A stretch of 64,000 nucleotides of DNA from Prevotella sp. Its GTDB lineage: Bacteria > Bacteroidota > Bacteroidia > Bacteroidales > Bacteroidaceae. The notes beneath the pieces were generated by a model. That model saw only the letters and a list, made by a program, of their open reading frames with translations, had not been told where the DNA came from and ran no database searches. Where the stretch lies: contig JAEEWT010000007.1 of NCBI GenBank assembly GCA_016287755.1, positions 107,765 through 171,764 of the forward strand, in the 5' to 3' direction. Each line of letters opens with the position of its first letter. The stretch's first letter is position 1. The translations under genes and the position numbers were made by a program. This document shows, piece by piece, positions 17,046 to 28,482 of the stretch.

Positions 17046-19538
17046 TTAGATGTTCGGGGTGTCCCAAACCTTTGTCTGGGTACAAATCACGGGGATAGAT
17101 AACCCGCTGACTTTCAGAAGGAAATCACCTTCTTCTAAGGTCCAACGACCATCAGCTCCTACGAATGCCATGCTCTTGGCAGGAAGCGTAAAGGTAACTG
17201 TTTTCGTCTCACCAGGTTGCAGTTCTACTTTCGTAAAATCGCGTAACCGCTTGTTATCAGGAACAATAGAAGCAATCAAATCGCTCGTGTAAAGCAGTAC
17301 GGCTTCCTTTCCTACCCTACTGCCTGCGTTCTTTACATCCACAGAGACGGTAAGCACATCATCGGCAGTGAAATCCTTCTTGTCAACTCGCAGGTTTGAA
17401 TACTCGAAAGTAGTATAACTCAAGCCATAGCCGAAGGGCCACATCAGGGATACCTTTGCGTCGTAGTTATAGGCTCCAGCCATCGTTCCTACCTCCTCAC
17501 TCACCTTATAATCGTAGGTGTTCAGTGAGTTGATTTCACGAGGATAGGTGTATGGCATCTTACCTGAGAAATTCGCATCACCGGCTAACAAGTTTGCCAA
17601 TGCATCACCACCGTAGTTACCAGGAATAAATACATCCACTACAGCTGCTGCCAACGGCTCAATATCAGAGACCAGTCGAGGGCGTCCCTCGTTAAGTACA
17701 AGAACGATGGGTTTGCCCGTCTTGGCCAGCTCTTTCACCAGGTTGCGCTGGTTCTCAGAGAGCCACAGGTCGGAAAGGTTACCCGGTGTCTCGGTATAAG
17801 AGTTCTCGCCTATTGCAGCAATGATAACATCTGCCTGAGCAGCTGCAGTTACAGCCTTGTCAATCTGCGGTTCAAGTTCATCATAATAGGCGCCGTTTTC
17901 ATTGTAGGTAACACCTTGTTCAAGGATGATGTTTTCCTTACCGAACTTGTTACAAAGCGCCTCGTAGATCGTATTGTATTTCTCTGAGAGATCTTCAGCC
18001 TTTGAACCCTGCCAAGTATAGCTCCAACCACCATGCAGACAGCGCATCTGGTTGGCATTGGGACCAGTCAAGAGAATCTTGGCTGTTGGCTGTTGGCTAT
18101 TAGTTTTCAGTGGCAGGATATTGTCTTTGTTCTTCAGCAGCACCATTGATTCCTCTGCAGCCTGCAAGGCCTTGTCGGCATGCTCCTGCGAACCGAACTT
18201 CTCATACCCCTTACCGCCAGTAGTTGGTTTCTCAAAGAGTCCAAGGCGATACTTTGCTCGGAGAATACGGCGCACTGCATCATCAATACGACTCATCGGC
18301 ACCTTACCCTCGTTGACCAGTTCCTTCAACAGAATACAGAACTCCACACTGTAGGGGTCCATCGACATATCAATACCCGCGTTAATGGCCATACGGATAG
18401 CATCCTTCTTATCCTTAGCCACATGTTCACGTGAGAACAGGTTATTGATATCAGCCCAGTCGGTAACGAGGAAACCATCCCACTGAAGGTCCTCCTTCAA
18501 CCACTTGGTAAGATACTCATAGCTGGCATGAACAGGTACACCGTTCACCGAACCAGAGTTCACCATCATCGTCAGAGTTCCCGCAAGAGCTGCAGCCTTG
18601 AACGGCTCGAAGTATTTCTCACGAATCATCTGCGGTGAGAGATAAGCAGGTGTACGGTCCTTACCCGACCATGGAGCACCGTATGCGAAATAATGTTTCG
18701 TACTGGTTCCCACATGGTATTTGTCGATATGGTTGGGATCATCGCCCTGATAACCCTTGATTTCGGCTTCCACCATCTGTGCATTGACAATAGCGTCCTC
18801 ACCGAAGCTCTCCCAGACACGCGGCCAACGCGGATCACGACTCAGGTCAACCACGGGATTATACACCCACGGACAGTTTCCTGCACGACTCTCATAAGCG
18901 GTAATTTCAGCACCTGTCTTGGCCAGTTCTGTATTGAATGTCGCACCGATATTGATAGGCTGCGGGAAAAGCGTTCCACCCTGTGTATAGGTCACACCGT
19001 GGTTATGATCAAGACCGTAAATATCGGGAATACCAAGGTACTTCATGGATTTCTCCTGAATAACCCCTATCCACTGCTGCCATTGTTCCACACTTGGTGC
19101 CCGAGTTCCCGGTGCGTTGAGGATGGAGCCCACTTTCCATTTGGAGATGAGCGTGTCGAGCATGTTCTCGTTGAGTTTCCAAACTCGTCTGGTCTCCCCC
19201 TTGTAGATATCCACGGGGAAACTGCCCAGTCGTTCGATGATCTGCTCATCACTCATCTTCAACAAATCGTCGATATCCTTCGAAGATCTACCATACTGCT
19301 GAAGCACGGAGCGCACCTTGTCACGATCCACCTTGGCATTCTCGACGGTCATCTTTCCCATGACATCCAGATTCAGTTCCAGCATCTGTCCGATTTTCTC
19401 ATCAAGCGACATCTTAGACAGTGTCTTCTCGACTTTCGCCTCCAGTTTTTCGTCACGAGGAATAGCAGGTTTACGCAACTGTGCCCACACTCCTGTTACG
19501 GCACATGTAATAATGATTGTTAGAAAGGTTCTTTTCAT
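17046..19538 (-). CDS. bglX: GH3 beta-glucosidase
   Basis: 830-residue exported enzyme cleaving terminal beta-linked glucose (or related sugars) from oligosaccharides. The signal peptide ends at GVWAQ. The GH3 N-domain carries [12 protein letters not shown], the KHYFAYGAP motif and nucleophile Asp360 in GFLVTDWAD. The C-domain has [14 protein letters not shown] and ENSYTETPG, and an FN3-like domain closes the protein ([15 protein letters not shown]). A run of 7-bp units is built in frame at residues about 478-486 (NSQQPTAK) on a linker after the C-domain start. It has a long (~200 nt) leader if transcribed from the -7 element at 19743-19750. Confidence 0.92.
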   Translation of the reverse strand: MKRTFLTIIITCAVTGVWAQLRKPAIPRDEKLEAKVEKTLSKMSLDEKIGQMLELNLDVMGKMTVENAKVDRDKVRSVLQQYGRSSKDIDDLLKMSDEQIIERLGSFPVDIYKGETRRVWKLNENMLDTLISKWKVGSILNAPGTRAPSVEQWQQWIGVIQEKSMKYLGIPDIYGLDHNHGVTYTQGGTLFPQPINIGATFNTELAKTGAEITAYESRAGNCPWVYNPVVDLSRDPRWPRVWESFGEDAIVNAQMVEAEIKGYQGDDPNHIDKYHVGTSTKHYFAYGAPWSGKDRTPAYLSPQMIREKYFEPFKAAALAGTLTMMVNSGSVNGVPVHASYEYLTKWLKEDLQWDGFLVTDWADINNLFSREHVAKDKKDAIRMAINAGIDMSMDPYSVEFCILLKELVNEGKVPMSRIDDAVRRILRAKYRLGLFEKPTTGGKGYEKFGSQEHADKALQAAEESMVLLKNKDNILPLKTNSQQPTAKILLTGPNANQMRCLHGGWSYTWQGSKAEDLSEKYNTIYEALCNKFGKENIILEQGVTYNENGAYYDELEPQIDKAVTAAAQADVIIAAIGENSYTETPGNLSDLWLSENQRNLVKELAKTGKPIVLVLNEGRPRLVSDIEPLAAAVVDVFIPGNYGGDALANLLAGDANFSGKMPYTYPREINSLNTYDYKVSEEVGTMAGAYNYDAKVSLMWPFGYGLSYTTFEYSNLRVDKKDFTADDVLTVSVDVKNAGSRVGKEAVLLYTSDLIASIVPDNKRLRDFTKVELQPGETKTVTFTLPAKSMAFVGADGRWTLEEGDFLLKVSGLSIPVICTQTKVWDTPNI
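18079..18106 (-). repeat. In-frame heptamer array in bglX
   Basis: Units TTGGCTG, TTGGCTG, TTGGCTA, TTAGTTT on the plus strand, 7-bp period, encoding NSQQPTAK on the minus strand. Confidence 0.75.
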
Positions 19539-19653
19539 ACGTTATGTTTTAATTTCGATATATTTTGCAAAATTACTAAATCTACACGATTATCCCATAT
19601 TTTGTGCTATCTTTTGAGAATTATTAGGATTTCATACCCCGATATAAACAAGA

Positions 19654-19681
19654 ATGCCTGGCTCTTCGCAGAGGCAGGCAT
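19654..19681 (-). ncRNA. Hairpin in bglX leader, possible small RNA or attenuator
   Basis: On the minus strand ATGCCTG...CAGGCAT forms a strong hairpin followed by TTCTTGTTT. It lies about 60 nt downstream of a perfect -7 element TACCTTTG (19743-19750). The region could be a short terminated RNA or a leader structure of bglX. A second, weaker -7 (TAATTTTG, 19568-19575) lies closer to bglX. I recognise no known RNA family. Confidence 0.35.
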
Positions 19682-19916
19682 CTATCTCAAATAGGTATTA
19701 GCTTTTTTTAAGGTAAAAAGATTGTATTCAGGATAACGGCGACAAAGGTACGGGATTTTTACCTACCCCACAAATTATTTAGTATGTTTCATAACATATT
19801 TTTTTTAAGATTAACGCAAATTTCGCAAAATCATCAGGGGTTTGTCCGTTTTCTCGTAGATTTGTTGTACCTTTAGCTTCGCTGAAAGTACTCTCGTTCG
19901 GAAAAATCCAAAAACT

Positions 19917-19948
19917 TTTGGTTTTTCGCTCACTTATGCGTACCTTTG
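19917..19948 (+). promoter_or_regulatory. Extended promoter of glnS
   Basis: TTTG at 19917-19920, 20-bp spacer, TACCTTTG at 19941-19948, then glnS ATG 25 bp later. Upstream CCAAAAACTTTTGG is an inverted repeat overlapping the -33 element. The same block is seen upstream of the FN3 protein gene. Confidence 0.8.
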
Positions 19949-19973
19949 CGGGCAAAATAACACCATCAAGTAT

Positions 19974-21779
19974 ATGACAGAGATCAAAGAGAATAATAAC
20001 GAGGTCAGGAAGAGTCTGAACTTCGTGGAACAGATAGTGGTAGATGACTTGGCAGAAGGCAAGAACGGAAAGAGGATTCAGACACGTTTCCCGCCGGAGC
20101 CCAACGGTTATCTGCACATCGGTCATGCCAAGGCTATAGCCCTCGACTTTGGCATTGCCAAGCAATACGGCGGTATCTGTAACCTACGTTTCGACGATAC
20201 CAATCCCCAGAAGGAGGACACCGAGTATATTGAGAGTATTGAGCGTGACATCCAGTGGATGGGGTTCAAGTGGGCGAATGTGTATTATGCCAGCGACTAT
20301 TTCCAGGAGCTATGGGACTTTGCCGTATGGCTCATCAAACAAGGAAGGGCATATGTAGATGAGCAGAGTGCAGAAGTGATTGCCCAGCAAAAGGGAACCA
20401 CCACCTCACCCGGTACGAACAGTCCTTACCGTGACCGTCCTGTGGAAGAGAACCTCCGCCTGTTTGAATACATGAACAGTGGTGAGTGCCAGCCCGGAAC
20501 CTTGGTACTGCGTGCCAAGATCGACATGGCTCATCCCAATATGCTGTTCCGCGACCCGCTCATCTACCGTGTGCTGAACATCCCCCATGTGAAGACCGGT
20601 AACAAGTGGAACGCCTACCCCATGTACGATTTCACCCATGGTCAGTGCGACTATCTTGAAGGGGTTACCCATTCACTCTGTACACTGGAATTTGTGGAGC
20701 ACCGTCCCTTGTATGATCTGTTCGTGGGATGGATGAAGGAGTGGCTTGCTGCTATTGATCCTGAAAAACTGGAAAAATTAGGAAAACTAGCAAAACTAGA
20801 TAATCTAGATATCTATCAGGGCCCGTGCCAGACAGAGTTCAACAAGCTGAACCTCAGCTACACGCTGATGTCGAAGCGTAACCTGCTGGCACTCGTCAAC
20901 GAGCATCTCGTGAATGGATGGGACGATCCCCGCATGCCGACCGTTTGCGGTTTCCGTCGTCGTGGTTACTCACCCGAGAGTATCATCAAGTTTATCGATA
21001 AGATTGGTTATACCACCTACGACGCCCTCAACGAAATCCAGTTGCTGGAGAGTGCGGTACGTGATGATCTGAACAGTCGTGCCATCCGTGTTTCTGCTGT
21101 TCTCGATCCTGTGAAGGTCGTAATTACCAACTATCCTGAGGGTCAAGTGGAGCAGCTCACCGCTGTGAACAACCCTGAATGCGAGGAAGACGGAACTCAT
21201 ACCGTTGAGTTCAGCAGGGAGCTATGGATTGAACGTGATGACTTCCAGGCTGTGGCAGAGAAGAAGTTCATGCGTCTGGCTCCGGGTAAGGAAGTACGTT
21301 TGAAGAACGCCTATATCATCAAGTGCGACGAGGAACATCCTTTCGATACTGATGCAGAGGGTAACGTTACCACCATCTACTGCACCTACGATCCCGAGTC
21401 GAAGAGCGGTATGCCCGGTTCGAACCGTAAGATCAAAGGTAAGACACTCCACTGGGTGAGCTGTCTGCACGCCGTCAAGGCTGAGGTTCGCCTCTACGAC
21501 CGTCTGTGGAAGGTAGAGAACCCACGTGACGAGATGGCTGCCATCCGCGAACAGCAGCAGTGTGATGCTGTTACGGCCATGCGTCAGATCATCAACCCCG
21601 ACTCACTGCATGTCATCAGCAACTGCTACATCGAACCGTTTGCCGCTACCATGAAGCCGGGACAGTATCTGCAGTTCCAGCGCATCGGTTATTTCATGGC
21701 CGACCCCGATAGTACTGACGGTTGTCCGGTGTTCAACAAAACTGTAGGATTAAAGGATACTTGGGCAAAGGGTAAATGA
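19974..21779 (+). CDS. glnS: Glutaminyl-tRNA synthetase
   Basis: 601-residue class I enzyme charging tRNA-Gln. PPEPNGYLHIGHAKAI carries the HIGH motif near residue 40, and LMSKRNLLALV (about 305) the KMSKS equivalent. RFDDTNPQKEDTEY and MYDFTHGQCDYLEGVTHSL are GlnRS-specific. Residues about 266-280 (EKLEKLGKLAKLDNLD) are an insertion built from 9-bp units with unusual CTA/TTA Leu codons. The stop overlaps the next ATG (ATGA), indicating translational coupling to the TPR protein gene. Confidence 0.96.
   Translation: MTEIKENNNEVRKSLNFVEQIVVDDLAEGKNGKRIQTRFPPEPNGYLHIGHAKAIALDFGIAKQYGGICNLRFDDTNPQKEDTEYIESIERDIQWMGFKWANVYYASDYFQELWDFAVWLIKQGRAYVDEQSAEVIAQQKGTTTSPGTNSPYRDRPVEENLRLFEYMNSGECQPGTLVLRAKIDMAHPNMLFRDPLIYRVLNIPHVKTGNKWNAYPMYDFTHGQCDYLEGVTHSLCTLEFVEHRPLYDLFVGWMKEWLAAIDPEKLEKLGKLAKLDNLDIYQGPCQTEFNKLNLSYTLMSKRNLLALVNEHLVNGWDDPRMPTVCGFRRRGYSPESIIKFIDKIGYTTYDALNEIQLLESAVRDDLNSRAIRVSAVLDPVKVVITNYPEGQVEQLTAVNNPECEEDGTHTVEFSRELWIERDDFQAVAEKKFMRLAPGKEVRLKNAYIIKCDEEHPFDTDAEGNVTTIYCTYDPESKSGMPGSNRKIKGKTLHWVSCLHAVKAEVRLYDRLWKVENPRDEMAAIREQQQCDAVTAMRQIINPDSLHVISNCYIEPFAATMKPGQYLQFQRIGYFMADPDSTDGCPVFNKTVGLKDTWAKGK
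20770..20814 (+). repeat. In-frame 9-bp array in glnS
   Basis: Five 9-bp units of the form CTAGNAAAA, giving the repeated KL pattern. Base composition is more AT-rich than the flanking coding sequence. Confidence 0.7.
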
Positions 21780-22960
21780 CGTACGACAACTATTTTAGCA
21801 CCAAAGCGTTCAAGCAAATACTGGAAGAATTCAAGCAGTGTGAAGCTGACGGTGTACCGTTCATTGCCAGCTCATATGATTATGCTGATATCATCTTGTA
21901 TTACCATCAGATAGGACAAACGGAAAAGGCTTCGGAAATCTTTGAAAAGGCCATGAAGCTCTTCCCTGACGCCTTGTCGTTAATGACGGGTAGAATCAGG
22001 ATGGTTCTGACACAAGGACAGGTGGAAGAAGCCTGGAAACTGGCCGATCAGATTAAAGATAAAGAGGATCCCGAGTATAGTCATATCATTGCGGAGATCA
22101 TGATCTTCGAAGGTAAGGATGAGGAGGCCGACCAATATTTGGAAGATTGGTATCAGGAACGTAAGGACGAGGAATACATGGAGGATTATGCCATGGACAC
22201 AGCATGGCTGTTACTCGACCTGGGTCTGCCCGACCTGGCCTGGAAATGGCTTGACTACGTGGATGACCAAGATGAGGAGGAGTATTTGGAACTGAAGGCC
22301 AACCTCCTGACATCAGCAGGAAAGGCGGAAGAGGCTAAGAAGATTATCAACCAGTTGATTGACCGTGACCCTTACGCCATTGCCTACTGGAACCTCTTGG
22401 CTTATGCACAGTTGAAGAACGGGGAGATAGAGGATAGTATTACCAGTAGTGAATATGCCTTAGCCATCAACCCCGATGACTGTGAGGCTACCTTCAACAA
22501 GGCGAGCGCGCTGTACTCCCTTGGTAACATTGAAGAGGCACTGCACTATTACGAACGATATAGTCAACAGCTTCCACTCGATTCGAGCAGTGAGTTTCAT
22601 CAGGCACTTTGCCTGTGCGAGCTTAACAGATTTGATGAAGCATTCAAGCATCTGGAAAAGGTTGAACAGATCTCAGAAAACGACTACAAGGATGAAGTGC
22701 TGTTCATCAAAGGCTTTATCTTCATGCTGGCCGAACGCTTGGACGAGGCAAAGGAGTGTTTCCTCGAATCCATTAAGATAACCGATGATGAAGCGATGCA
22801 GGCAAAAGAATATGCCATGCTGACCTACATCGCCTTACAACAGGAAGACTATGATGCTTTCGAGAAGTATATGAAGAAAGGGTCGATGTTCGACCCCAAG
22901 GGAATGGAAGATCTCTTCAGTAATTTCTTTCCTGATGACAAAAGAACAGATAAAGAATAA
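21776..22960 (+). CDS. Tetratricopeptide-repeat protein
   Basis: 394 residues, acidic, with about nine TPR-like helical pairs (ADIILYYHQIGQTEKASEIFEKAMKLFP, AIAYWNLLAYAQLKNGEIEDSI, DCEATFNKASALYSLGNIEEALHYYERY). No signal peptide or membrane segment is seen, so it is probably a cytoplasmic scaffold. The start overlaps the glnS stop by four bases, and dedA-like and ABC-F genes follow closely. The partner is unknown. Confidence 0.87.
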   Translation: MTYDNYFSTKAFKQILEEFKQCEADGVPFIASSYDYADIILYYHQIGQTEKASEIFEKAMKLFPDALSLMTGRIRMVLTQGQVEEAWKLADQIKDKEDPEYSHIIAEIMIFEGKDEEADQYLEDWYQERKDEEYMEDYAMDTAWLLLDLGLPDLAWKWLDYVDDQDEEEYLELKANLLTSAGKAEEAKKIINQLIDRDPYAIAYWNLLAYAQLKNGEIEDSITSSEYALAINPDDCEATFNKASALYSLGNIEEALHYYERYSQQLPLDSSSEFHQALCLCELNRFDEAFKHLEKVEQISENDYKDEVLFIKGFIFMLAERLDEAKECFLESIKITDDEAMQAKEYAMLTYIALQQEDYDAFEKYMKKGSMFDPKGMEDLFSNFFPDDKRTDKE

Positions 22961-22969
22961 ATACGTAAT

Positions 22970-23596
22970 ATGAACTGGATAACATCACTGCTCGGTAACC
23001 TCAACTACGGTACTGTGTTTTTCCTGATGATGCTTGAGAGTACCGTGATACCTGTACCGTCAGAACTGGTGGTCAGTCCGGCAGCCTACCATGCAGCCGG
23101 CGGCAACCTGAATATCTGGCTGGTCATCCTCTTCTCCACACTCGGGGCCGACCTCGGTGCTACCATCAACTATGTGGTGGCTTATTTCGTTGGCCGTCCC
23201 GTGGTATATAAGTTTGCCAACAGTAAGCTGGGCCATCTGTGCCTGCTGAACCAGCAGAAGGTGGAGAAGAGTGAGAAATACTTCTACGACCATGGTATGG
23301 TGGCTACGATTACCGGACGACTCATCCCTGGTATTCGTCACCTGATTTCCATTCCCGCAGGACTGGCTAAGATGCCGTACATGTGGTTCCTGCTCTACAC
23401 CACCCTCGGAGCTGGTGTATGGAACTGCATTCTCGCTGCGCTGGGATGGTACCTGCATGCTATCGTACCAGAGAGTCAGCTTAACGACAAGATTATGGAA
23501 TATGGCGACTACATCAAATGGACCATCATCGCGCTGGTACTCGTAGCGGTTGCCTATTTCGCCATCAAGCACTACATCAAGAATAAGAAAAAATAA
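22970..23596 (+). CDS. DedA-family membrane protein
   Basis: 208 residues with four or more hydrophobic spans. DedA/SNARE-associated motifs are visible: FFLMMLESTVIPVPSELVV, the GADLGATINYVVAYFVGR stretch, and GRLIPGIRHLISIPAGLAKM. Members are undecaprenyl-phosphate or phospholipid flippases and maintain envelope homeostasis. The basic C-terminus IKNKKK is cytosolic. It starts 9 bp after the TPR gene in a probable glnS-TPR-dedA-ABCF transcript. The exact substrate cannot be told. Confidence 0.9.
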   Translation: MNWITSLLGNLNYGTVFFLMMLESTVIPVPSELVVSPAAYHAAGGNLNIWLVILFSTLGADLGATINYVVAYFVGRPVVYKFANSKLGHLCLLNQQKVEKSEKYFYDHGMVATITGRLIPGIRHLISIPAGLAKMPYMWFLLYTTLGAGVWNCILAALGWYLHAIVPESQLNDKIMEYGDYIKWTIIALVLVAVAYFAIKHYIKNKKK

Positions 23597-23603
23597 GTAT
23601 TAG

Positions 23604-25241
<1,638 letters not shown>

Positions 25242-25310
25242 CCCCAATAGAACAGAAGATTTGGCATGATATTTGCTGCTTTGTTAGCAGGAATATAAAA
25301 CATTGTTATT

Positions 25311-25934
25311 ATGGCAAAAGATATTAACATCGAAGAAGAAGAAATAAACGAGGACGTTAGCGAAACTAACGAAACCAACGAAATGAACGAAGCTAGTGAA
25401 ACTAGTGATACTAGTAGTTCTAGTGATTCTAGCGAAACTAGTGATACTAGTAATTCTAGTGAAACTAGTGATTCCAGCGAAACCGAGCTTTCTCCCTTAG
25501 AAAAAGCTGAGAAAGAGATTGAACAGCTCAAAGACCAGTACCTGCGTGCTCGTGCTGAGTTCGAGAACTACCGCAAACGTACCATCAAGGAGAAGGCAGA
25601 GCTGATTCTCAATGGTGGCGAGAAGACCATCACGGCCATCCTACCCGTGCTTGACGATTTCGAACGTGCTTTGGCTGATACAACCGAAGACCCGGAGGCC
25701 ATCAAGCAAGGTATGGAGCTGATCTTCCACAAATTTGTCAAGACCTTGGAAGGTCTGGGCGTGAAGAAGATCGAGACCGAGGAGAAACCGTTTGACGTTG
25801 ACTACCACGAGGCCATCGCTATGGTTCCTGGTATGGGAGACGATAAGAAAGGAATGGTGATTGACTGCGTGCAGACCGGTTATATGCTGAACGACAAAGT
25901 GATTCGCCATGCCAAAGTGGCAGTAGGACAGTAA
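25311..25934 (+). CDS. grpE: GrpE nucleotide-exchange factor
   Basis: 207 residues; exchanges ADP on DnaK. The conserved part starts near residue 65 with a long coiled coil (EKAEKEIEQLKDQYLRARAEFENYRKRT) and ends with the beta-domain MVIDCVQTGYMLNDKVIRHAKVAVGQ. The N-terminal residues 16-57 are a Ser/Thr/Glu/Asn low-complexity tail made by fourteen 9-bp units. dnaJ follows after 44 bp, and dnaK is not in the window. Confidence 0.95.
   Translation: MAKDINIEEEEINEDVSETNETNEMNEASETSDTSSSSDSSETSDTSNSSETSDSSETELSPLEKAEKEIEQLKDQYLRARAEFENYRKRTIKEKAELILNGGEKTITAILPVLDDFERALADTTEDPEAIKQGMELIFHKFVKTLEGLGVKKIETEEKPFDVDYHEAIAMVPGMGDDKKGMVIDCVQTGYMLNDKVIRHAKVAVGQ
25357..25482 (+). repeat. 9-bp CTAG-rich tandem array inside grpE
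   Basis: Fourteen consecutive 9-bp units, drifting from TTAGCGAAA/CTAACGAAA to CTAGTGANN. Nine of them contain CTAG. It keeps frame and encodes the SET/SDT/SSD-type repeat of the GrpE tail. Confidence 0.9.
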
Positions 25935-25976
25935 ATAGTTCATAGTTCATAGTTCAAAGTTCATAGTTCAAAGTTT
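25935..25976 (+). repeat. Heptamer array filling the grpE-dnaJ gap
   Basis: Six 7-bp units (ATAGTTC x3, AAAGTTC, ATAGTTC, AAAGTTT) run from the base after the grpE stop to two bases before the dnaJ ATG, leaving no recognisable purine-rich ribosome binding site. Confidence 0.9.
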
Positions 25977-25978
25977 CA

Positions 25979-27136
25979 ATGGCAAAGAGAGACTACTACG
26001 AAGTGCTGGGCGTTGACAAGAACGCCAGTGAGGAAGACATCAAGAAAGCCTATCGCAAGATAGCCATCAAATACCATCCAGACAGGAATCCAGGCAGTAA
26101 GGAGGCGGAAGAGAAGTTCAAGGAGGCTGCAGAAGCCTACGATGTGCTCCACGATCCGCAGAAACGTCAGCAATATGACCAGTTCGGCTTCGACGGTCCG
26201 ATGGGCGGCTTCGGCGGCTTCAACGGCGGTGGATTCTCCATGGATGATATCTTCTCCATGTTCGGTGATGTGTTTGGCGGACGTGGTGGTTTCTCTGGCT
26301 TCAGTGGCTTTGGTGGCGGTGGTCGTCAACCGGCTCAGCACCGTGGATCCGACCTTCGTCTGAAGGTTCGCCTCTCCCTGCAAGAGGTGGCAACAGGTGT
26401 CACCAAGAAGTTCAAGGTAAGGAAAGACGTTACCTGTTCGCATTGTCATGGTTCGGGTGCTGAAGATGGAAGCGGTACAGAGACCTGCCCCACCTGTCAT
26501 GGTAGTGGTGTGGTGACACGCACCACCCAGAGTCTGTTCGGTATGATGCAGACCCAGAGCGTTTGTCCTACCTGTCAGGGCGAAGGTAAGATCATCAAGA
26601 ACAAATGTCATGAGTGTCACGGCACCGGAATCGTGAAAGGCGATGAGGTGGTGGAAATCAAGATTCCCGCAGGCGTGGCAGAAGGTATGGTGGTGAATGT
26701 ACCAGGCAAAGGTAATGCAGCCATCCACAACGGTATTCCAGGTAACATCCAGGTATTCATCGAGGAAGAACCCAACAGCACCTTCGTACGCGATGGCAGT
26801 AACCTGATTTACAACCTGTTGCTCGACTTCCCCACGGCTGCCTTAGGCGGTACGGCCGAGATTCCTACGGTTGACGGCTCGAAGGTGAAGATCAAGATAG
26901 AGCCTGGTACGCAACCTGGTAAGACATTGCGTTTGCGCGACAAAGGTTTGCGTGAGGTGCAGGGCTACGGTCGCGACACCGGCGATCTCATCGTGAACAT
27001 CAGTATCTACGTACCCAAGGAGCTCTCCAAGGACGAGAAGAAGGCCCTTGAGGAGATGCAGAAGAGCGATCACTTCAAAGGTGACAACGACACCCGCAAG
27101 AGCATTTTCGAGAAATTCCGTAATTACTTCAGTTGA
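25979..27136 (+). CDS. dnaJ: Chaperone DnaJ
   Basis: 385-residue Hsp40 co-chaperone stimulating DnaK. J domain at 1-70 with the HPD motif (KYHPDRNPG), then a Gly/Phe-rich region (about 75-120), four CxxCxGxG zinc repeats ([32 protein letters not shown]; about 152-215) and the C-terminal peptide-binding domains. All hallmark residues are present. The start directly follows the 7-bp array, and the next gene (folC) overlaps the stop by one base. Confidence 0.97.
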   Translation: MAKRDYYEVLGVDKNASEEDIKKAYRKIAIKYHPDRNPGSKEAEEKFKEAAEAYDVLHDPQKRQQYDQFGFDGPMGGFGGFNGGGFSMDDIFSMFGDVFGGRGGFSGFSGFGGGGRQPAQHRGSDLRLKVRLSLQEVATGVTKKFKVRKDVTCSHCHGSGAEDGSGTETCPTCHGSGVVTRTTQSLFGMMQTQSVCPTCQGEGKIIKNKCHECHGTGIVKGDEVVEIKIPAGVAEGMVVNVPGKGNAAIHNGIPGNIQVFIEEEPNSTFVRDGSNLIYNLLLDFPTAALGGTAEIPTVDGSKVKIKIEPGTQPGKTLRLRDKGLREVQGYGRDTGDLIVNISIYVPKELSKDEKKALEEMQKSDHFKGDNDTRKSIFEKFRNYFS

Positions 27137-28371
27137 TGATGACCTACGAGGAAACGGTTGAATACCTGTTCCACGTCACACCTGTCTTTGAGAAGACGGG
27201 CGCGAGTGCTTACAAGGAAGGACTGAGCAACACCCATGCCTTGGACGAGCACTTCGGTCATCCGCATCGTCAATTCAAAACCATCCATGTAGCGGGCACG
27301 AACGGTAAGGGTTCTTGTTCCCATACCCTCGCTGCCATCTTGCAATCTGCAGGCTACAAGGTTGGTTTATACACCTCTCCACATCTTGTAGATTTCCGTG
27401 AACGAATCCGCGTTAACGGACAGTGTGTCAGCAAAGAATACGTTGTTGACTTTGTTGAGCAAGAGCGTTCATTCTTTGAACCCCTTCACCCATCCTTCTT
27501 CGAACTTACCACTGCCATGGCCTTCAAATACTTCGCCGTACAAGCAGTAGATATCGCGGTGATTGAGGTTGGACTTGGCGGTCGTTTGGATTGCACGAAC
27601 ATCATCACACCTGTGCTCTCCATCATCACCAACATCAGTTTCGACCACACCCAGTTCCTGGGTAACACCTTGGCAAAGATTGCTGGCGAGAAAGCAGGAA
27701 TCATCAAGAAAGACGTGCCCGTGGTGATTGGCGAGACCACCCCCGAGACCTTACCCGTTTTCCAGAAGAAAGCCGCTGCAAAGGGCGCCCCACTCCACTT
27801 GGCTGAGGCGTTTGAGGTGGCGCACGACTACGATTTCGAGTTGAAAGGACTCTATCAGCAGAAGAACAAACAAACCATCTTGTGCGCTGTCAACTGCCTG
27901 AAAGACGTGTTCATCATCCCCGAGGAAGCTATTAAGAAAGGTATGGCACACGTATGTGAGCTGACGGGTCTTACCGGTCGTTGGCAAACGTTGCAAACCC
28001 GTCCGCTGGTAATTTGCGACACCGGTCATAACGTGGGCGGCTGGCAATATCTCGCCGAGCAGATCAAGGCACAGACGTGTAAAACCCTCCGCATTGTCTT
28101 CGGTATGGTTGACGACAAAGACATCAATACCGTTATGCAGCTGCTTCCCAAGCAGGCTGTGTATTATTTCACCCAGGCTTCCTCACATCGAGCCATTCCT
28201 GTCGACAAAGTACAGGAGAAAGCCCAGACTCACCAGCTGGAAGGAACGACCTTCTCAAACGTCAAAGACGCTTACCAGCAAGCGCTTTCAGATGCCCACC
28301 CAGACGATTTCATCTTCGTTGGCGGAAGCAGCTATCTGGTGGCTGATCTACTGACAGATTTCACCTATTAG
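27136..28371 (+). CDS. folC: Bifunctional dihydrofolate synthase / folylpolyglutamate synthase
   Basis: 411 residues from ATG 27136, which shares one base with the dnaJ TGA. A TTG one codon earlier and a second ATG at 27139 are alternatives. It adds glutamate to dihydropteroate or folates. The Mur-ligase-like ATP site IHVAGTNGKGSCSHTLAAIL (about 49-68), SPHLVDFRERIRVNG, and the EVGLGGRLDCTNII/ITNISFDHTQFLGNT motifs identify it. Length is normal. It is likely the last gene of the run starting at glnS or grpE. Confidence 0.94.
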   Translation: MMTYEETVEYLFHVTPVFEKTGASAYKEGLSNTHALDEHFGHPHRQFKTIHVAGTNGKGSCSHTLAAILQSAGYKVGLYTSPHLVDFRERIRVNGQCVSKEYVVDFVEQERSFFEPLHPSFFELTTAMAFKYFAVQAVDIAVIEVGLGGRLDCTNIITPVLSIITNISFDHTQFLGNTLAKIAGEKAGIIKKDVPVVIGETTPETLPVFQKKAAAKGAPLHLAEAFEVAHDYDFELKGLYQQKNKQTILCAVNCLKDVFIIPEEAIKKGMAHVCELTGLTGRWQTLQTRPLVICDTGHNVGGWQYLAEQIKAQTCKTLRIVFGMVDDKDINTVMQLLPKQAVYYFTQASSHRAIPVDKVQEKAQTHQLEGTTFSNVKDAYQQALSDAHPDDFIFVGGSSYLVADLLTDFTY

Positions 28372-28482
28372 GTGTTTTTAACATTCACTTTGTATTATTT
28401 TATCGCGTTTCGTTTGCTTTTCTCGTTTTTATTTCGTTACTTTGCAACTAAGTAAAGTTTATAAACTAAAAACTTAGATATT

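Noticed and set aside
18693..19523. 276-codon plus-strand frame in bglX
   Set aside because: Shadow of the GH3 gene, His/Ile-rich composition typical of antisense translation.
25357..25482. CRISPR-like repeat
   Set aside because: Units are 9 bp with no spacers and continue the grpE reading frame; the heptamer arrays were rejected as CRISPR for the same reason.
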